From: Candidatus Kerfeldbacteria bacterium
Lineage (GTDB): Bacteria; Patescibacteriota; Patescibacteriia; Veblenbacterales; UBA10138
NCBI GenBank assembly: GCA_016234305.1
Contig: JACRFM010000090.1
Location: 1 to 20,140, forward strand
Length of the DNA stretch: 20,140 nt
Direction of reading: 5' to 3'
The notes under the pieces were generated by a model. It made no database searches, was not told where the DNA came from, and saw only the letters and a list, made by a program, of their open reading frames with translations. Below are positions 1 through 5,748 of the stretch, piece by piece. The first letter of the stretch is position 1. Every line of letters begins with the position of its first letter. Position numbers and translations under genes: made by a program.

Positions 1-9
1 AAAATAATT

Positions 10-513
10 ATGAAAAAGTTCATTCCTGATAATTTTACAGTTCCTGAAAAGTTAGAAACAAACAAATTGCGTCTCAAAATGCTCGCCGTAAACGACCTGG
101 CGAAAGATTACGAAGCCGTCGTGACCAGCCTGGAGCATCTTCAGGGCGTATTTGGACCTTTTGACCACTGGCCGCAAAAAGATTTAATTCTTGAGCAGGA
201 TTTAACTGACCTCCGTTTTCATCAGGAGGAGTTTCAAAAACGAACGTCCTTGGCTTATACCGTCATGAACCTAGACGAAACGAGATGTTTGGGCTGCGTG
301 TACATTATGCCCAGCACAAATTTAAAATATGATGCAGTAGTTATTACTTGGGTAAGAAAGGATGAATTGCCGAACGGACTAGATGAATATTTGTTTATGA
401 CTGTTAAAAATTGGGTTAAAGAGAAATGGCCGTTTACTTATGTGGCTTACCCGGGCAGAGAAACAAGTTGGAATGAATTTAAGGATAATTATTTTTTACA
501 AAGTGCGGCATAG
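10..513 (+). CDS. GNAT-like N-acetyltransferase
   Basis: A 167-residue soluble protein that reads like a Gcn5-related acyltransferase. The N-terminal part has the 'LETNKLRLKML' strand typical of the fold's start. A central strand pair follows (residues 80-115: AYTVMNL then LGCVYIMPS and YDAVVITWVR), and the C-terminal half is a helix plus strand (VKNWVKEKWPFTYVAYPGR). I do not see a clear R/Q-x-x-G-x-G/A acetyl-CoA loop, so the substrate and even the catalytic competence are open. The ATG at 10 is preceded by AATAATT with no Shine-Dalgarno, the usual start context in this window. The gene stands alone, 39 bp before the next, and little upstream sequence is available to judge an operon. Family assignment is by overall pattern only. 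Confidence 0.6.
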   Translation: MKKFIPDNFTVPEKLETNKLRLKMLAVNDLAKDYEAVVTSLEHLQGVFGPFDHWPQKDLILEQDLTDLRFHQEEFQKRTSLAYTVMNLDETRCLGCVYIMPSTNLKYDAVVITWVRKDELPNGLDEYLFMTVKNWVKEKWPFTYVAYPGRETSWNEFKDNYFLQSAA

Positions 514-552
514 GTTCATCATTATTAGATCTGTCACAGAATTTTTAATTAA

Positions 553-1272
553 ATGCCTATGAAATTCAAAATTGACCACAAAATATTTGAAAAGTTTTCC
601 GGTTTAACAGTAGGGGTTGTCGTCTGTAAGAATCTTAATAATTCTGGAACACAGGAAGAAGTCCAAAAAGATATCAGAATACAGGAAAATAATATCAGAG
701 ACAAATATAACACCGAAACTTTGTCCCAAACTCCAAAGATTGATGTTTGGAGGAAAACATATGTTGCTTTCGGAGCCAAACCGAAAGAAAATAAATCCTC
801 GGTTGAAAATCTTTATAGGTTGGTTCTACAAGGGGTAAATTTAAGACACATTAACAAACTTGTTGATATTTATAATCTCATCTCGCTTAAACATATGTTG
901 CCAGTTGGTGGTGAAGACATGGCTAAAATTCGAGGTGATGTCGTTTTAACTTTGGCAGAACCAAATGAACCGGCGGTTTTACTGCTGGGAGATAAAGAGC
1001 CTCGGCCGCCTCACGCCGGAGAAGTTATTTATAAAGATGATATTTCCGCAATTTGTAGAAGATGGAATTGGCGTGAAGCTGATAGGACAAAGTTTACTGA
1101 AGAAACAAAAAATTGTTTTCTGGTTATAGAAGGTCTGCCTCCTGTGACAAGACAAGACATAGAAAGGGTCGCGGAGGAACTAAAAGATTTAATCCAAAAA
1201 TTTTGTGGCGGGAGTACTATTTGTAAGGTTCTTGACGAAAAACAACCGGAAATTGATTTGTCGGCGGCCTAA
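553..1272 (+). CDS. Free-standing B3/B4 tRNA-binding domain protein
   Basis: A 239-residue soluble protein resembling the B3/B4 domain of the phenylalanyl-tRNA synthetase beta subunit, the module that in PheRS carries the editing site for mischarged Tyr-tRNA(Phe). The segment from about residue 60 on is typical: KIDVWRKTYVAFGAKP, then VENLYRLVLQGVNL, VDIYNLISLKHMLPVGGEDM, a beta-rich stretch with GEVIYKDD, and WNWREADRTKFTEETKN, followed by a C-terminal helix. It has no synthetase core. Free-standing B3/B4 proteins are widespread but mostly uncharacterised; trans-editing of mischarged tRNA is a family-level inference, not something the sequence proves. The ATG at 553 is used; a second ATG 6 nt on is equally possible. 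No Shine-Dalgarno is visible. It sits between unrelated accessory genes. Confidence 0.75.
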   Translation: MPMKFKIDHKIFEKFSGLTVGVVVCKNLNNSGTQEEVQKDIRIQENNIRDKYNTETLSQTPKIDVWRKTYVAFGAKPKENKSSVENLYRLVLQGVNLRHINKLVDIYNLISLKHMLPVGGEDMAKIRGDVVLTLAEPNEPAVLLLGDKEPRPPHAGEVIYKDDISAICRRWNWREADRTKFTEETKNCFLVIEGLPPVTRQDIERVAEELKDLIQKFCGGSTICKVLDEKQPEIDLSAA

Positions 1273-1284
1273 AAATATATATTT

Positions 1285-1753
1285 ATGCGTGAAATACACC
1301 GAATAATAGTTTCTGCTCTAATTTTTAGCAAAGACAATTAAAGTGTTGATGGGTAGAAAGGACCCAATTAAAGGTGGGGTTTATTCTGACTGTTGGCATA
1401 TTCCAGGTGGAGGTGTTGAGGGAGGTCAGTCTTTTGAAGAGGCTTTAAAATTAGAGGTTCGTGAAGAGGTGGGTATAGATGTCACCCCCTATACTCTAGA
1501 GCAGTTACCTTATGTTGACACTGGTGTCGCTGAAAAAATTCTCAAGGACACAGAGGAAACGGTTCTTTGCCATATGGAGTTCCATAGATTTATGATTGTT
1601 ATCCACGACAAAATAGCCGATGAAATTAAATTACAACTAGGTGGTGACCTCGTTGAATTACAGTGGTTTAGCATGAGTGAACTTCCATCTGTAAAACAGA
1701 TACCAGGCGGAAGAGAATTTTTTCAAAAACTCGGTTATATTACTGAAGATTAA
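1285..1753 (+). CDS. NUDIX hydrolase, reading frame broken near the 5' end
   Basis: Hydrolase of a nucleoside diphosphate linked to another group, by family. The start is an ATG at 1285 reading MREIHRIIVSALIFSKDN, the normal first strand of a NUDIX domain, and it then hits TAA at 1339. The rest of the domain continues one base out of phase as KVLMGRKDP..., open to 1753. Removing one T at 1339-1340 gives a seamless protein of about 155 residues. The downstream frame alone could only start at GTG 1343 and would lack the first strand. The NUDIX box is recognisable (GGGVEGGQS then LEVREEVGID) with the EVREE metal-binding glutamates kept, but Gln replaces the usual Glu after Gx5 and Leu replaces the usual Arg. 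A sequencing or assembly error, a decaying gene or recoding are all possible. Confidence 0.8.
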
Positions 1754-1806
1754 AATAGGTAGACGTACGCTCATCCACCTTAGGCGTAAGTTATTTACTA
1801 ATAAAC

Positions 1807-2202
1807 ATGACATTGAAAAAGCGACAAAATACCATAAAAGCTTTGATTAGGAGGGGGGACGGTGTTTTGTTTGTCAAAGACCCTAAAGACGTTTGGGAGT
1901 TGCCCGGCGGTCGGATAATCAAAGGTGAAACGCCGGCGCGGGCCTTGACCCGGGAACTTAAAGAGGAACTCTGTTTTGACAATGTTAAAATCGGTAATAT
2001 TGTTCATAGGTTTTCTTTTGTTTCCAAGGTTACACCGATTGAGTATGACGTCACGGTTTATGAATGTTTTACTGATGAGGATGTTATTTTGCAGACGGAA
2101 GAAGCTAAGGAATATCGCTGGATTAATTTTAGTGGAATTAATAATTTAAACACGCGCGACGGTTATAAACGCGCCCTTCAACAATACTTTTTTGTTCATT
2201 AG
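1807..2202 (+). CDS. NUDIX hydrolase
   Basis: A 131-residue single-domain NUDIX hydrolase with an intact start. Residues 8-24 form the first strands (NTIKALIRRGDGVLFVK). The NUDIX box runs from Gly35 to Phe57: GRIIKGE, seven residues, then RELKEELCF. All catalytic and Mg-binding residues (Glu41, Arg49, Glu50, Glu53, Glu54) are present; the only departure is Cys56 where Gly is usual. The C-terminal part (EEAKEYRWINFSGI) is the usual substrate-side strand and helix. The substrate cannot be read from sequence; housecleaning of oxidised or sugar nucleotides is typical for such short members. It follows another NUDIX gene but the two are too divergent to be a recent duplication. The ATG at 1807 has no Shine-Dalgarno. 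The stop lies immediately before the palindrome at 2204. Confidence 0.9.
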   Translation: MTLKKRQNTIKALIRRGDGVLFVKDPKDVWELPGGRIIKGETPARALTRELKEELCFDNVKIGNIVHRFSFVSKVTPIEYDVTVYECFTDEDVILQTEEAKEYRWINFSGINNLNTRDGYKRALQQYFFVH

Positions 2203-2203
2203 T

Positions 2204-2239
2204 TCTCCTAGAACCATTCGCGCGAATGGTTCTAGGAGA
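2204..2239. repeat. 36-bp perfect palindrome with ATTCGCGCGAAT core
   Basis: Each base from 2204 to 2221 pairs with its mirror in 2222 to 2239, with no loop bases. The core ATTCGCGCGAAT is at 2216-2227. It starts right after the stop of the upstream NUDIX gene and ends 22 bp before the ATG of the first ArsR-type gene. Two readings are possible: an operator for the regulator, or a terminator/cruciform for the upstream gene. There is no T-run after it, which argues against a simple intrinsic terminator. Confidence 0.9.
2216..2227. promoter_or_regulatory. Putative ArsR operator, ATTCG-CG-CGAAT
   Basis: A 12-bp dyad at the centre of a longer palindrome, just upstream of arsR-1 and of a possible -10 (TATAGT at 2253-2258, 3 nt from the ATG). 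It differs from the two dyads around arsR-2 only in the central dinucleotide (CG instead of TA). Operator function is inferred from position and from dyad recurrence next to paralogous regulators. Confidence 0.55.
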
Positions 2240-2261
2240 GAATTTATGCTAGTATAGTTGT

Positions 2262-2522
2262 ATGAAAGAGTTGGAAAAACAATACAAGGCTTTAGCTAAT
2301 CGCCGTCGTTTAGCCATTTTAAAATATTTAAAAAGACGTAAATCCGCCAGTGTCAGCGAAATTGCCAATTATATTAAATTGTCACTCAAAGCCACCTCTA
2401 AGCATTTAGCCGTACTCTATGCCGTTGATGCGGTGGAAAAGGAACAAAAGGGTTTGAGTGCTATTTATAGCCTAGCGGTTGTTCAGAAGTCAGTTATAAA
2501 GCACGCTTTGACATTTATTTAA
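2262..2522 (+). CDS. ArsR-type winged-helix regulator (arsR-1)
   Basis: An 86-residue DNA-binding protein of the ArsR/SmtB class. Residues 1-26 form the first helices (MKELEKQYKALANRRRLAIL). The helix-turn-helix is at about 30-52, with the recognition helix SLKATSKHLAVL at 41-52, and the wing is at about 57-72 (AVEKEQKGLSAIYSL). There is no cysteine and no ELCVCDL-type metal motif, so it is not a classical thiolate metal sensor; the signal is unknown. It is 48/86 identical, without gaps, to the second regulator at 3737, and the recognition helices are almost the same. The ATG at 2262 lies just after a 36-bp palindrome and a weak TATAGT box, without a Shine-Dalgarno. It is followed 49 bp later by dsbB, which appears to have its own promoter. 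Autorepression is likely by family habit. Confidence 0.85.
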   Translation: MKELEKQYKALANRRRLAILKYLKRRKSASVSEIANYIKLSLKATSKHLAVLYAVDAVEKEQKGLSAIYSLAVVQKSVIKHALTFI

Positions 2523-2559
2523 GTCAGGTTAAATAGCTGGTTTGGTTAGTTATTTAAAT

Positions 2560-2565
2560 TATAAT
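2560..2565 (+). promoter_or_regulatory. -10 box of a likely leaderless dsbB promoter
   Basis: A perfect TATAAT ends 6 nt before the ATG at 2572, so transcription would begin at or next to the start codon. The same 6-nt spacing is seen at 3725-3730 and, on the minus strand, 18227-18232. No good -35 is visible. Confidence 0.5.
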
Positions 2566-2571
2566 AAAGCC

Positions 2572-2979
2572 ATGAATAAAAAATATTATTTATATTTTGC
2601 CTGGGCAGTGGCGATAGTGGCGACTTTAAGCAGTCTTTATTTGGGGGAAGTTTTGGGACTCACGCCCTGCACGCTTTGTTGGTATCAACGCCTAGCCATG
2701 TGGCCGCTGGTTTTGCTCCTTGGTTTAGCTGTTTACAGGCAAGACAGCAGTTTGGTTATTGCCAGCCTGATTTTAAGCGCCATTGGCTTAATAATAGCCA
2801 TTTACCAGAACTGGCTTTATTTTAATGTTATTCCTGATAGTTTGGCGTCTTGCGCTCCAGGTGCGCCCTGCTCGGAGCATTTAATAAAATTGTTTGGTTT
2901 TTTGGATATTCCTCAATTGTCATTGGTTGCTTTTATATTGATGTTTGTCAGTCTGGTAGTATATTTTAGAGCTAAGTAA
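2572..2979 (+). CDS. DsbB/BdbC-like disulfide bond formation membrane protein
   Basis: A 135-residue membrane protein with four hydrophobic spans (about 8-28, 41-55, 60-78, 113-132). The first cysteine pair is Cys33-x-x-Cys36 in the signature TPCTLCWYQR, and the second is Cys94 and Cys100 in the outer loop (SCAPGAPC). Both pairs plus the Arg after WYQ are the hallmarks of quinone-linked DsbB/BdbC, which reoxidises a secreted thioredoxin-like partner. No such partner is in the window. I chose ATG 2572 over an upstream TTG (2542) because the first span then begins properly and a -10 box lies 6 nt upstream. alkD starts 2 nt after the stop, so the two are probably cotranscribed. An exported oxidative folding pathway fits the cysteine-bearing envelope and pilus proteins expected here. 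Confidence 0.92.
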   Translation: MNKKYYLYFAWAVAIVATLSSLYLGEVLGLTPCTLCWYQRLAMWPLVLLLGLAVYRQDSSLVIASLILSAIGLIIAIYQNWLYFNVIPDSLASCAPGAPCSEHLIKLFGFLDIPQLSLVAFILMFVSLVVYFRAK

Positions 2980-2981
2980 TT

Positions 2982-3680
2982 ATGTTAAAAGATTTACGGT
3001 CTGATTTAAAAAGACTGGCCGACCCTAAGAAAGCCAAGATTTTGCAAAGGTTTTTTAAAACCGGGCCGGGAGACTATGGCGCCGGTGATGTATTTTGGGG
3101 TATTACTTCAGCTAAATCGCGGCCTTTAGTCTGCCAGTATAAGGATTTATCTTTAACGGAGATAAAACAGCTGTTGCGTTCTAAGATTCATGAGGAACGT
3201 CAAATGGCTTTACGGATACTAATGTATCAATATGAGCATGGTAGTCTGCCAGAGCAAGAGCGAATTTATCGTCTTTATTTAAAATCAACGCCTTATATAA
3301 ACAATTGGGATTTGGTGGATTTGTCGGCGCCGAAAATCGTGGGCGCATATTTATTTTGTAAGCCGCGGGCGATTTTATATAAATTAGTCAGGTCAAATAA
3401 TTTATGGGAACGCCGTATAGCTGTATTAGCCACGTTTTATTTTATTCGTTATGGCCAGTACGCTGATACTTTAAAACTGGCTGAGTTATTATTAAAAGAT
3501 AAGCATGATTTAATGCATAAAGCCGTGGGCTGGATGCTGCGGGAAGTAGGCAAGCGCTCACTAAAAACCGAAGTTGTTTTTTTGGATAAATACGCATGCC
3601 AAATGCCGCGTACCATGCTGCGTTATGCTATTGAGAAATTACCGACACGGCAGCGTCATTATTATCTATCTCTTAAATAA
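2982..3680 (+). CDS. AlkD-like DNA alkylation repair protein (HEAT repeats)
   Basis: A 232-residue, all-helical protein of the AlkC/AlkD DNA glycosylase family, which removes alkylated purines without base flipping. It shows tandem HEAT-like helix pairs. The family core NNWDLVD is at 107-113, so Trp109 and Asp113 fall where the catalytic pocket residues of Bacillus cereus AlkD fall, and WERRIAVLATF (142-152) supplies the conserved Arg. DLMHKAVGWMLREVGKR (176-192) supplies the second conserved Trp. The end MPRTMLRYAIEKL is also typical. The ATG is 2 nt after the dsbB stop (TAATTATG), so it belongs to that transcript. The pairing of a base-excision enzyme with a disulfide oxidase is odd; cotranscription may reflect stress control rather than a pathway. 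Confidence 0.9.
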   Translation: MLKDLRSDLKRLADPKKAKILQRFFKTGPGDYGAGDVFWGITSAKSRPLVCQYKDLSLTEIKQLLRSKIHEERQMALRILMYQYEHGSLPEQERIYRLYLKSTPYINNWDLVDLSAPKIVGAYLFCKPRAILYKLVRSNNLWERRIAVLATFYFIRYGQYADTLKLAELLLKDKHDLMHKAVGWMLREVGKRSLKTEVVFLDKYACQMPRTMLRYAIEKLPTRQRHYYLSLK

Positions 3681-3690
3681 TTAACGGCTA

Positions 3691-3702
3691 ATTCGTACGA
3701 AT
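3691..3702. promoter_or_regulatory. Putative ArsR operator, ATTCG-TA-CGAAT (upstream of arsR-2)
   Basis: A perfect 12-bp dyad followed, 3 nt after CGAAT, by GGAAT (3706-3710). It covers the expected -35 region of the arsR-2 promoter (-10 at 3725-3730). The same 12 bp occur again at 3997-4008, right after the arsR-2 stop and before rmlB, followed at the same 3-nt spacing by CGAAT. Function is inferred from position and repetition. Confidence 0.65.
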
Positions 3703-3721
3703 AGTGGAATATAAACAATTG

Positions 3722-3730
3722 TGCTATAAT
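3722..3730 (+). promoter_or_regulatory. Extended -10 promoter of arsR-2 (leaderless)
   Basis: TGCTATAAT, a full extended -10 element, ends 6 nt before the ATG at 3737, predicting transcription from the start codon itself. The identical 9-mer with the identical spacing precedes pilM on the other strand (18235-18227). Confidence 0.65.
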
Positions 3731-3736
3731 GTTTAT

Positions 3737-3997
3737 ATGAAAGAATTGGAAAGAGTGCTTAAGGCCATGGCCAACCGGCGGCGGTTGGCGATTATCAAAT
3801 ATCTTAAAAACCGTAACGAGGCTACGGTGGGTGATATTGCCTCGTCCATTAAACTATCGTTTCGCTCCACCTCTAAACATTTGGGAGTTTTGGCGGCAGC
3901 TGATATTGTAGAAAAGGAGCAGCGAAGTTTACAAGTGTATTATCGTTTGGCCGAACAGTTACCCTTAGCAGTAAAAAACATTTTATCATTGGTCTAA
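3737..3997 (+). CDS. ArsR-type winged-helix regulator (arsR-2)
   Basis: An 86-residue paralogue of the regulator at 2262, 56% identical over the full length with no gap. Helix-turn-helix: ATVGDIASSIKLSFRSTSKHLGVL (recognition helix at about 41-52, differing from the paralogue only by similar residues). The wing is around DIVEKEQRSLQVYYRL. It has no cysteine, so no thiolate metal site; the inducer is unknown. I chose ATG 3737 over the in-frame GTG at 3704 because it gives exactly the paralogue's length and lies 6 nt after an extended -10 box; the GTG lies inside the promoter region. The gene is bracketed by identical ATTCGTACGAAT dyads, one overlapping its own -35 region and one in the 31 bp before rmlB. 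Self-repression and control of the dTDP-sugar operon are inferred. Confidence 0.87.
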   Translation: MKELERVLKAMANRRRLAIIKYLKNRNEATVGDIASSIKLSFRSTSKHLGVLAAADIVEKEQRSLQVYYRLAEQLPLAVKNILSLV

Positions 3998-4008
3998 TTC
4001 GTACGAAT
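3997..4008. promoter_or_regulatory. Putative ArsR operator, ATTCG-TA-CGAAT (upstream of rmlB)
   Basis: Identical to the dyad at 3691-3702, including the CTA before it and an extra half-site 3 nt after it (CGAAT at 4012-4016). It sits in the 31-bp gap between arsR-2 and rmlB, upstream of a TATAAT at 4020-4025. It suggests that the same protein binds ahead of its own gene and ahead of the sugar operon. Confidence 0.6.
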
Positions 4009-4019
4009 AAGCGAATAGT

Positions 4020-4025
4020 TATAAT
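4020..4025 (+). promoter_or_regulatory. Possible -10 box upstream of rmlB
   Basis: A perfect TATAAT ends only 3 nt before the rmlB ATG, which is closer than normal for a start at or before the codon. It may be a promoter, or simply part of the AT-rich context found before many starts here. Readthrough from arsR-2 is the alternative. Confidence 0.3.
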
Positions 4026-4028
4026 TTT

Positions 4029-5033
4029 ATGAGAATATTAGTCACCGGCGGCGCGGGGTTTATTGGCTCAAATTTCGTACGCCATATTTTAACCAAACAC
4101 CCTTCTTATCAGCTGACCAATTTTGACAAGTTGACCTATGCTGGTAACTTGGATAATTTGGCTGATTTATCTGATGAGCCGAACTATAAATTTGTTCAGG
4201 GCGATGTGGCTGACGCGGCCAAGGTTAATGAAGTTTTGGCTGAAGGCTATGAGGCGATTGTTAATTTTGCCGCCGAGACTCATGTGGACCGGAGTATTCA
4301 TCTGGGCGCGCGGGATTTTGTAGTTACTAATACTTTAGGCGTGCAGACCTTGCTGGATGCGGCCAGACGTTATGACGTAAAAAAAATAGTACAAATTTCA
4401 ACCGATGAAGTTTATGGTTCATTAGAATTGGAAGACAGTAGCCAGTTTACAGAAGAGACACCTTTTCAACCTAACGCGCCTTACGCGGCCGCTAAGGCTG
4501 GCGGTGATTTGCTATGCCGGGCGGCTTATAAAACTTTTGGCACGCCGGTAGTGGTAAGTCATTGTTCCAACAATTATGGCCCTTACCAATTTCCCGAAAA
4601 ATTAATTCCTTATTTTATTTTCCGGGCGCTTAAAGACGAGCCAGTACCTTTGTACGGCGACGGCCGGAACGTACGAGATTGGTTATATGTCTTGGACCAC
4701 TGCCAGGCCATCGATTTAATGCTGCACAAGGGGGTAGCCGGTGAAGTTTATAATATCGGCGGACACAATGAAATGTCCAATTTGGAAATTGCTAAAATAA
4801 TTTTAACTGAACTTGGTAAGCCGGAAAGTTTGATTACTTTTGTGGCTGATAGACCTGGCCACGACCGGCGTTACGCCATAGATGCCGGTAAAATTGAACG
4901 TGAACTCGGCTGGCAACCTGAATACAAGTTTGCCGCGGCCATACGCGAAACTATTAAGTGGTACGAGGAGCATACTGATTGGGTAAAACGCATCGCCGAA
5001 CGTCAGGCGGCCATTAATACGCATATTTCTTAG
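4029..5033 (+). CDS. rmlB: dTDP-glucose 4,6-dehydratase
   Basis: Converts dTDP-glucose to dTDP-4-keto-6-deoxyglucose in the cytosol, the second step of dTDP-deoxysugar synthesis. This extended short-chain dehydrogenase of 334 residues begins with the NAD-binding GGAGFIG at 7-13. The catalytic STDEVYG is at 124-130 (Thr125, Asp126, Glu127), with Tyr152 and Lys156 in PYAAAK. The family signature NNYGPYQFPEKLIP is at 181-194 and GDGRNVRDW lies further on. Length is close to the usual 330-360. The ATG at 4029 is the first codon of the fold, so the start is secure. It opens a run of five same-strand genes (rmlB, cupin, mazG-like, rmlD, rmlA) with gaps of 7 nt or less or overlaps. A putative ArsR operator lies 20 bp upstream. 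Confidence 0.97.
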   Translation: MRILVTGGAGFIGSNFVRHILTKHPSYQLTNFDKLTYAGNLDNLADLSDEPNYKFVQGDVADAAKVNEVLAEGYEAIVNFAAETHVDRSIHLGARDFVVTNTLGVQTLLDAARRYDVKKIVQISTDEVYGSLELEDSSQFTEETPFQPNAPYAAAKAGGDLLCRAAYKTFGTPVVVSHCSNNYGPYQFPEKLIPYFIFRALKDEPVPLYGDGRNVRDWLYVLDHCQAIDLMLHKGVAGEVYNIGGHNEMSNLEIAKIILTELGKPESLITFVADRPGHDRRYAIDAGKIERELGWQPEYKFAAAIRETIKWYEEHTDWVKRIAERQAAINTHIS

Positions 5034-5040
5034 TATAATT

Positions 5041-5442
5041 ATGGGACTATTTAAGATTTTTACCTTGCCAGTTCATACGGATGACCGTTTTTCCCTGATT
5101 CCGCTGGAAGTAGAAGGACAGATTGATTTTCCCATTAAACGTGTTTATGCCATTACTAACGCCCTTAGACCGACTGGTCAGCACGCTCATAAAATTGAGC
5201 AAGAGTGTTTTATTTGTTTTCAGGGCGAGGTGACGGCAGAGATTGATGATGGTTCTGGCCGACGGGAGGTTAAACTCCAACCCGGCGACGCGATTTATGT
5301 TGGAACCTATGTCTGGCATCATTTTAAGGATTTTTCTCCAGGTTGCGTACTGGTGGCTTTGTCATCCACTAATTATAATCCCGAGCGCTTTGATTATATA
5401 GTTGATTATGAAGAATTCAAAAAAACTACAACTGACAATTAA
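5041..5442 (+). CDS. FdtA/WxcM-type sugar-nucleotide cupin
   Basis: A 133-residue single-domain cupin of the FdtA/QdtA/WxcM-C family, which isomerises dTDP-4-keto-6-deoxyglucose at C3/C4. The family core is present: IKRVYAIT (Arg34, Tyr36), then GQHAHKIEQE with His48, His50 and Lys51, then EIDDGSG and the cupin exit PGDAIYVGTYVWHHF. The usual RG before the HAHK is TG here. It stands where rmlC (3,5-epimerase) normally stands in a rhamnose operon, and no rmlC is in the window. Either the product is a 3,4-isomerised deoxysugar, or this cupin serves another step, or rmlC lies elsewhere; sequence alone cannot decide. The gene starts 7 nt after rmlB and its last 35 nt overlap the next gene in another frame. 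Confidence 0.85.
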   Translation: MGLFKIFTLPVHTDDRFSLIPLEVEGQIDFPIKRVYAITNALRPTGQHAHKIEQECFICFQGEVTAEIDDGSGRREVKLQPGDAIYVGTYVWHHFKDFSPGCVLVALSSTNYNPERFDYIVDYEEFKKTTTDN

Positions 5443-5746
5443 ATCAGTTCAACAGGCGGTGGATGATTGGGTTAAGCAATACCGGGAAGGTTATTGGCCG
5501 CCGCACGTGCAACTGGCGCGTCTTATTGAGGAGGTGGGTGAATTGGCGCGGGAAATAAATCACCGCTATGGTCCTAAGAAGAAAAAGATTAACGAGACTG
5601 AAGCTGAATTAGCCGATGAGTTGGCTGATATTGTTTTTACAGTCGTAGCCATGGCCAATTCTATGGGCATTGATTTAGATAAAGCTTTTGGCCGCGTTAT
5701 GGCTAAGTATTACGGACGAGACCAGAACAGATGGGAGAAAAAATAA
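5408..5746 (+). CDS. MazG-like nucleotide pyrophosphohydrolase
   Basis: A 112-residue all-alpha NTP pyrophosphatase. The Mg-binding signature is clear: EEVGE at 41-45 and, after the loop with GPKKKK, ELADELADIVF at 67-77 (Glu71, Asp74), i.e. the EExxE...ExxD pattern of MazG/dUTPase folds. It hydrolyses (d)NTPs to monophosphates; the preferred base is unknown. I chose ATG 5408 rather than TTG 5402, only two codons upstream. It overlaps the end of the cupin gene by 35 nt and is followed 2 nt later by rmlD, so it is embedded in the dTDP-sugar operon. The position invites the thought that it acts on dTTP or a related pool, but simple hitch-hiking is as likely. Confidence 0.88.
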   Translation: MKNSKKLQLTIKSVQQAVDDWVKQYREGYWPPHVQLARLIEEVGELAREINHRYGPKKKKINETEAELADELADIVFTVVAMANSMGIDLDKAFGRVMAKYYGRDQNRWEKK

Positions 5747-5748
5747 TT

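Noticed and set aside
1754..1806. Hairpin TACGC/GCGTA between the two NUDIX genes
   Set aside because: A 5-bp stem with a 13-nt loop and no T-run is within chance expectation.
2542..2571. Upstream TTG start for the DsbB-like gene
   Set aside because: It would add ten poorly fitting residues and overlap the -10 box; ATG 2572 fits the family and the 6-nt promoter spacing.
3704..3736. Upstream GTG start for arsR-2
   Set aside because: It lies in the operator/promoter region and would add residues absent from the same-length paralogue.
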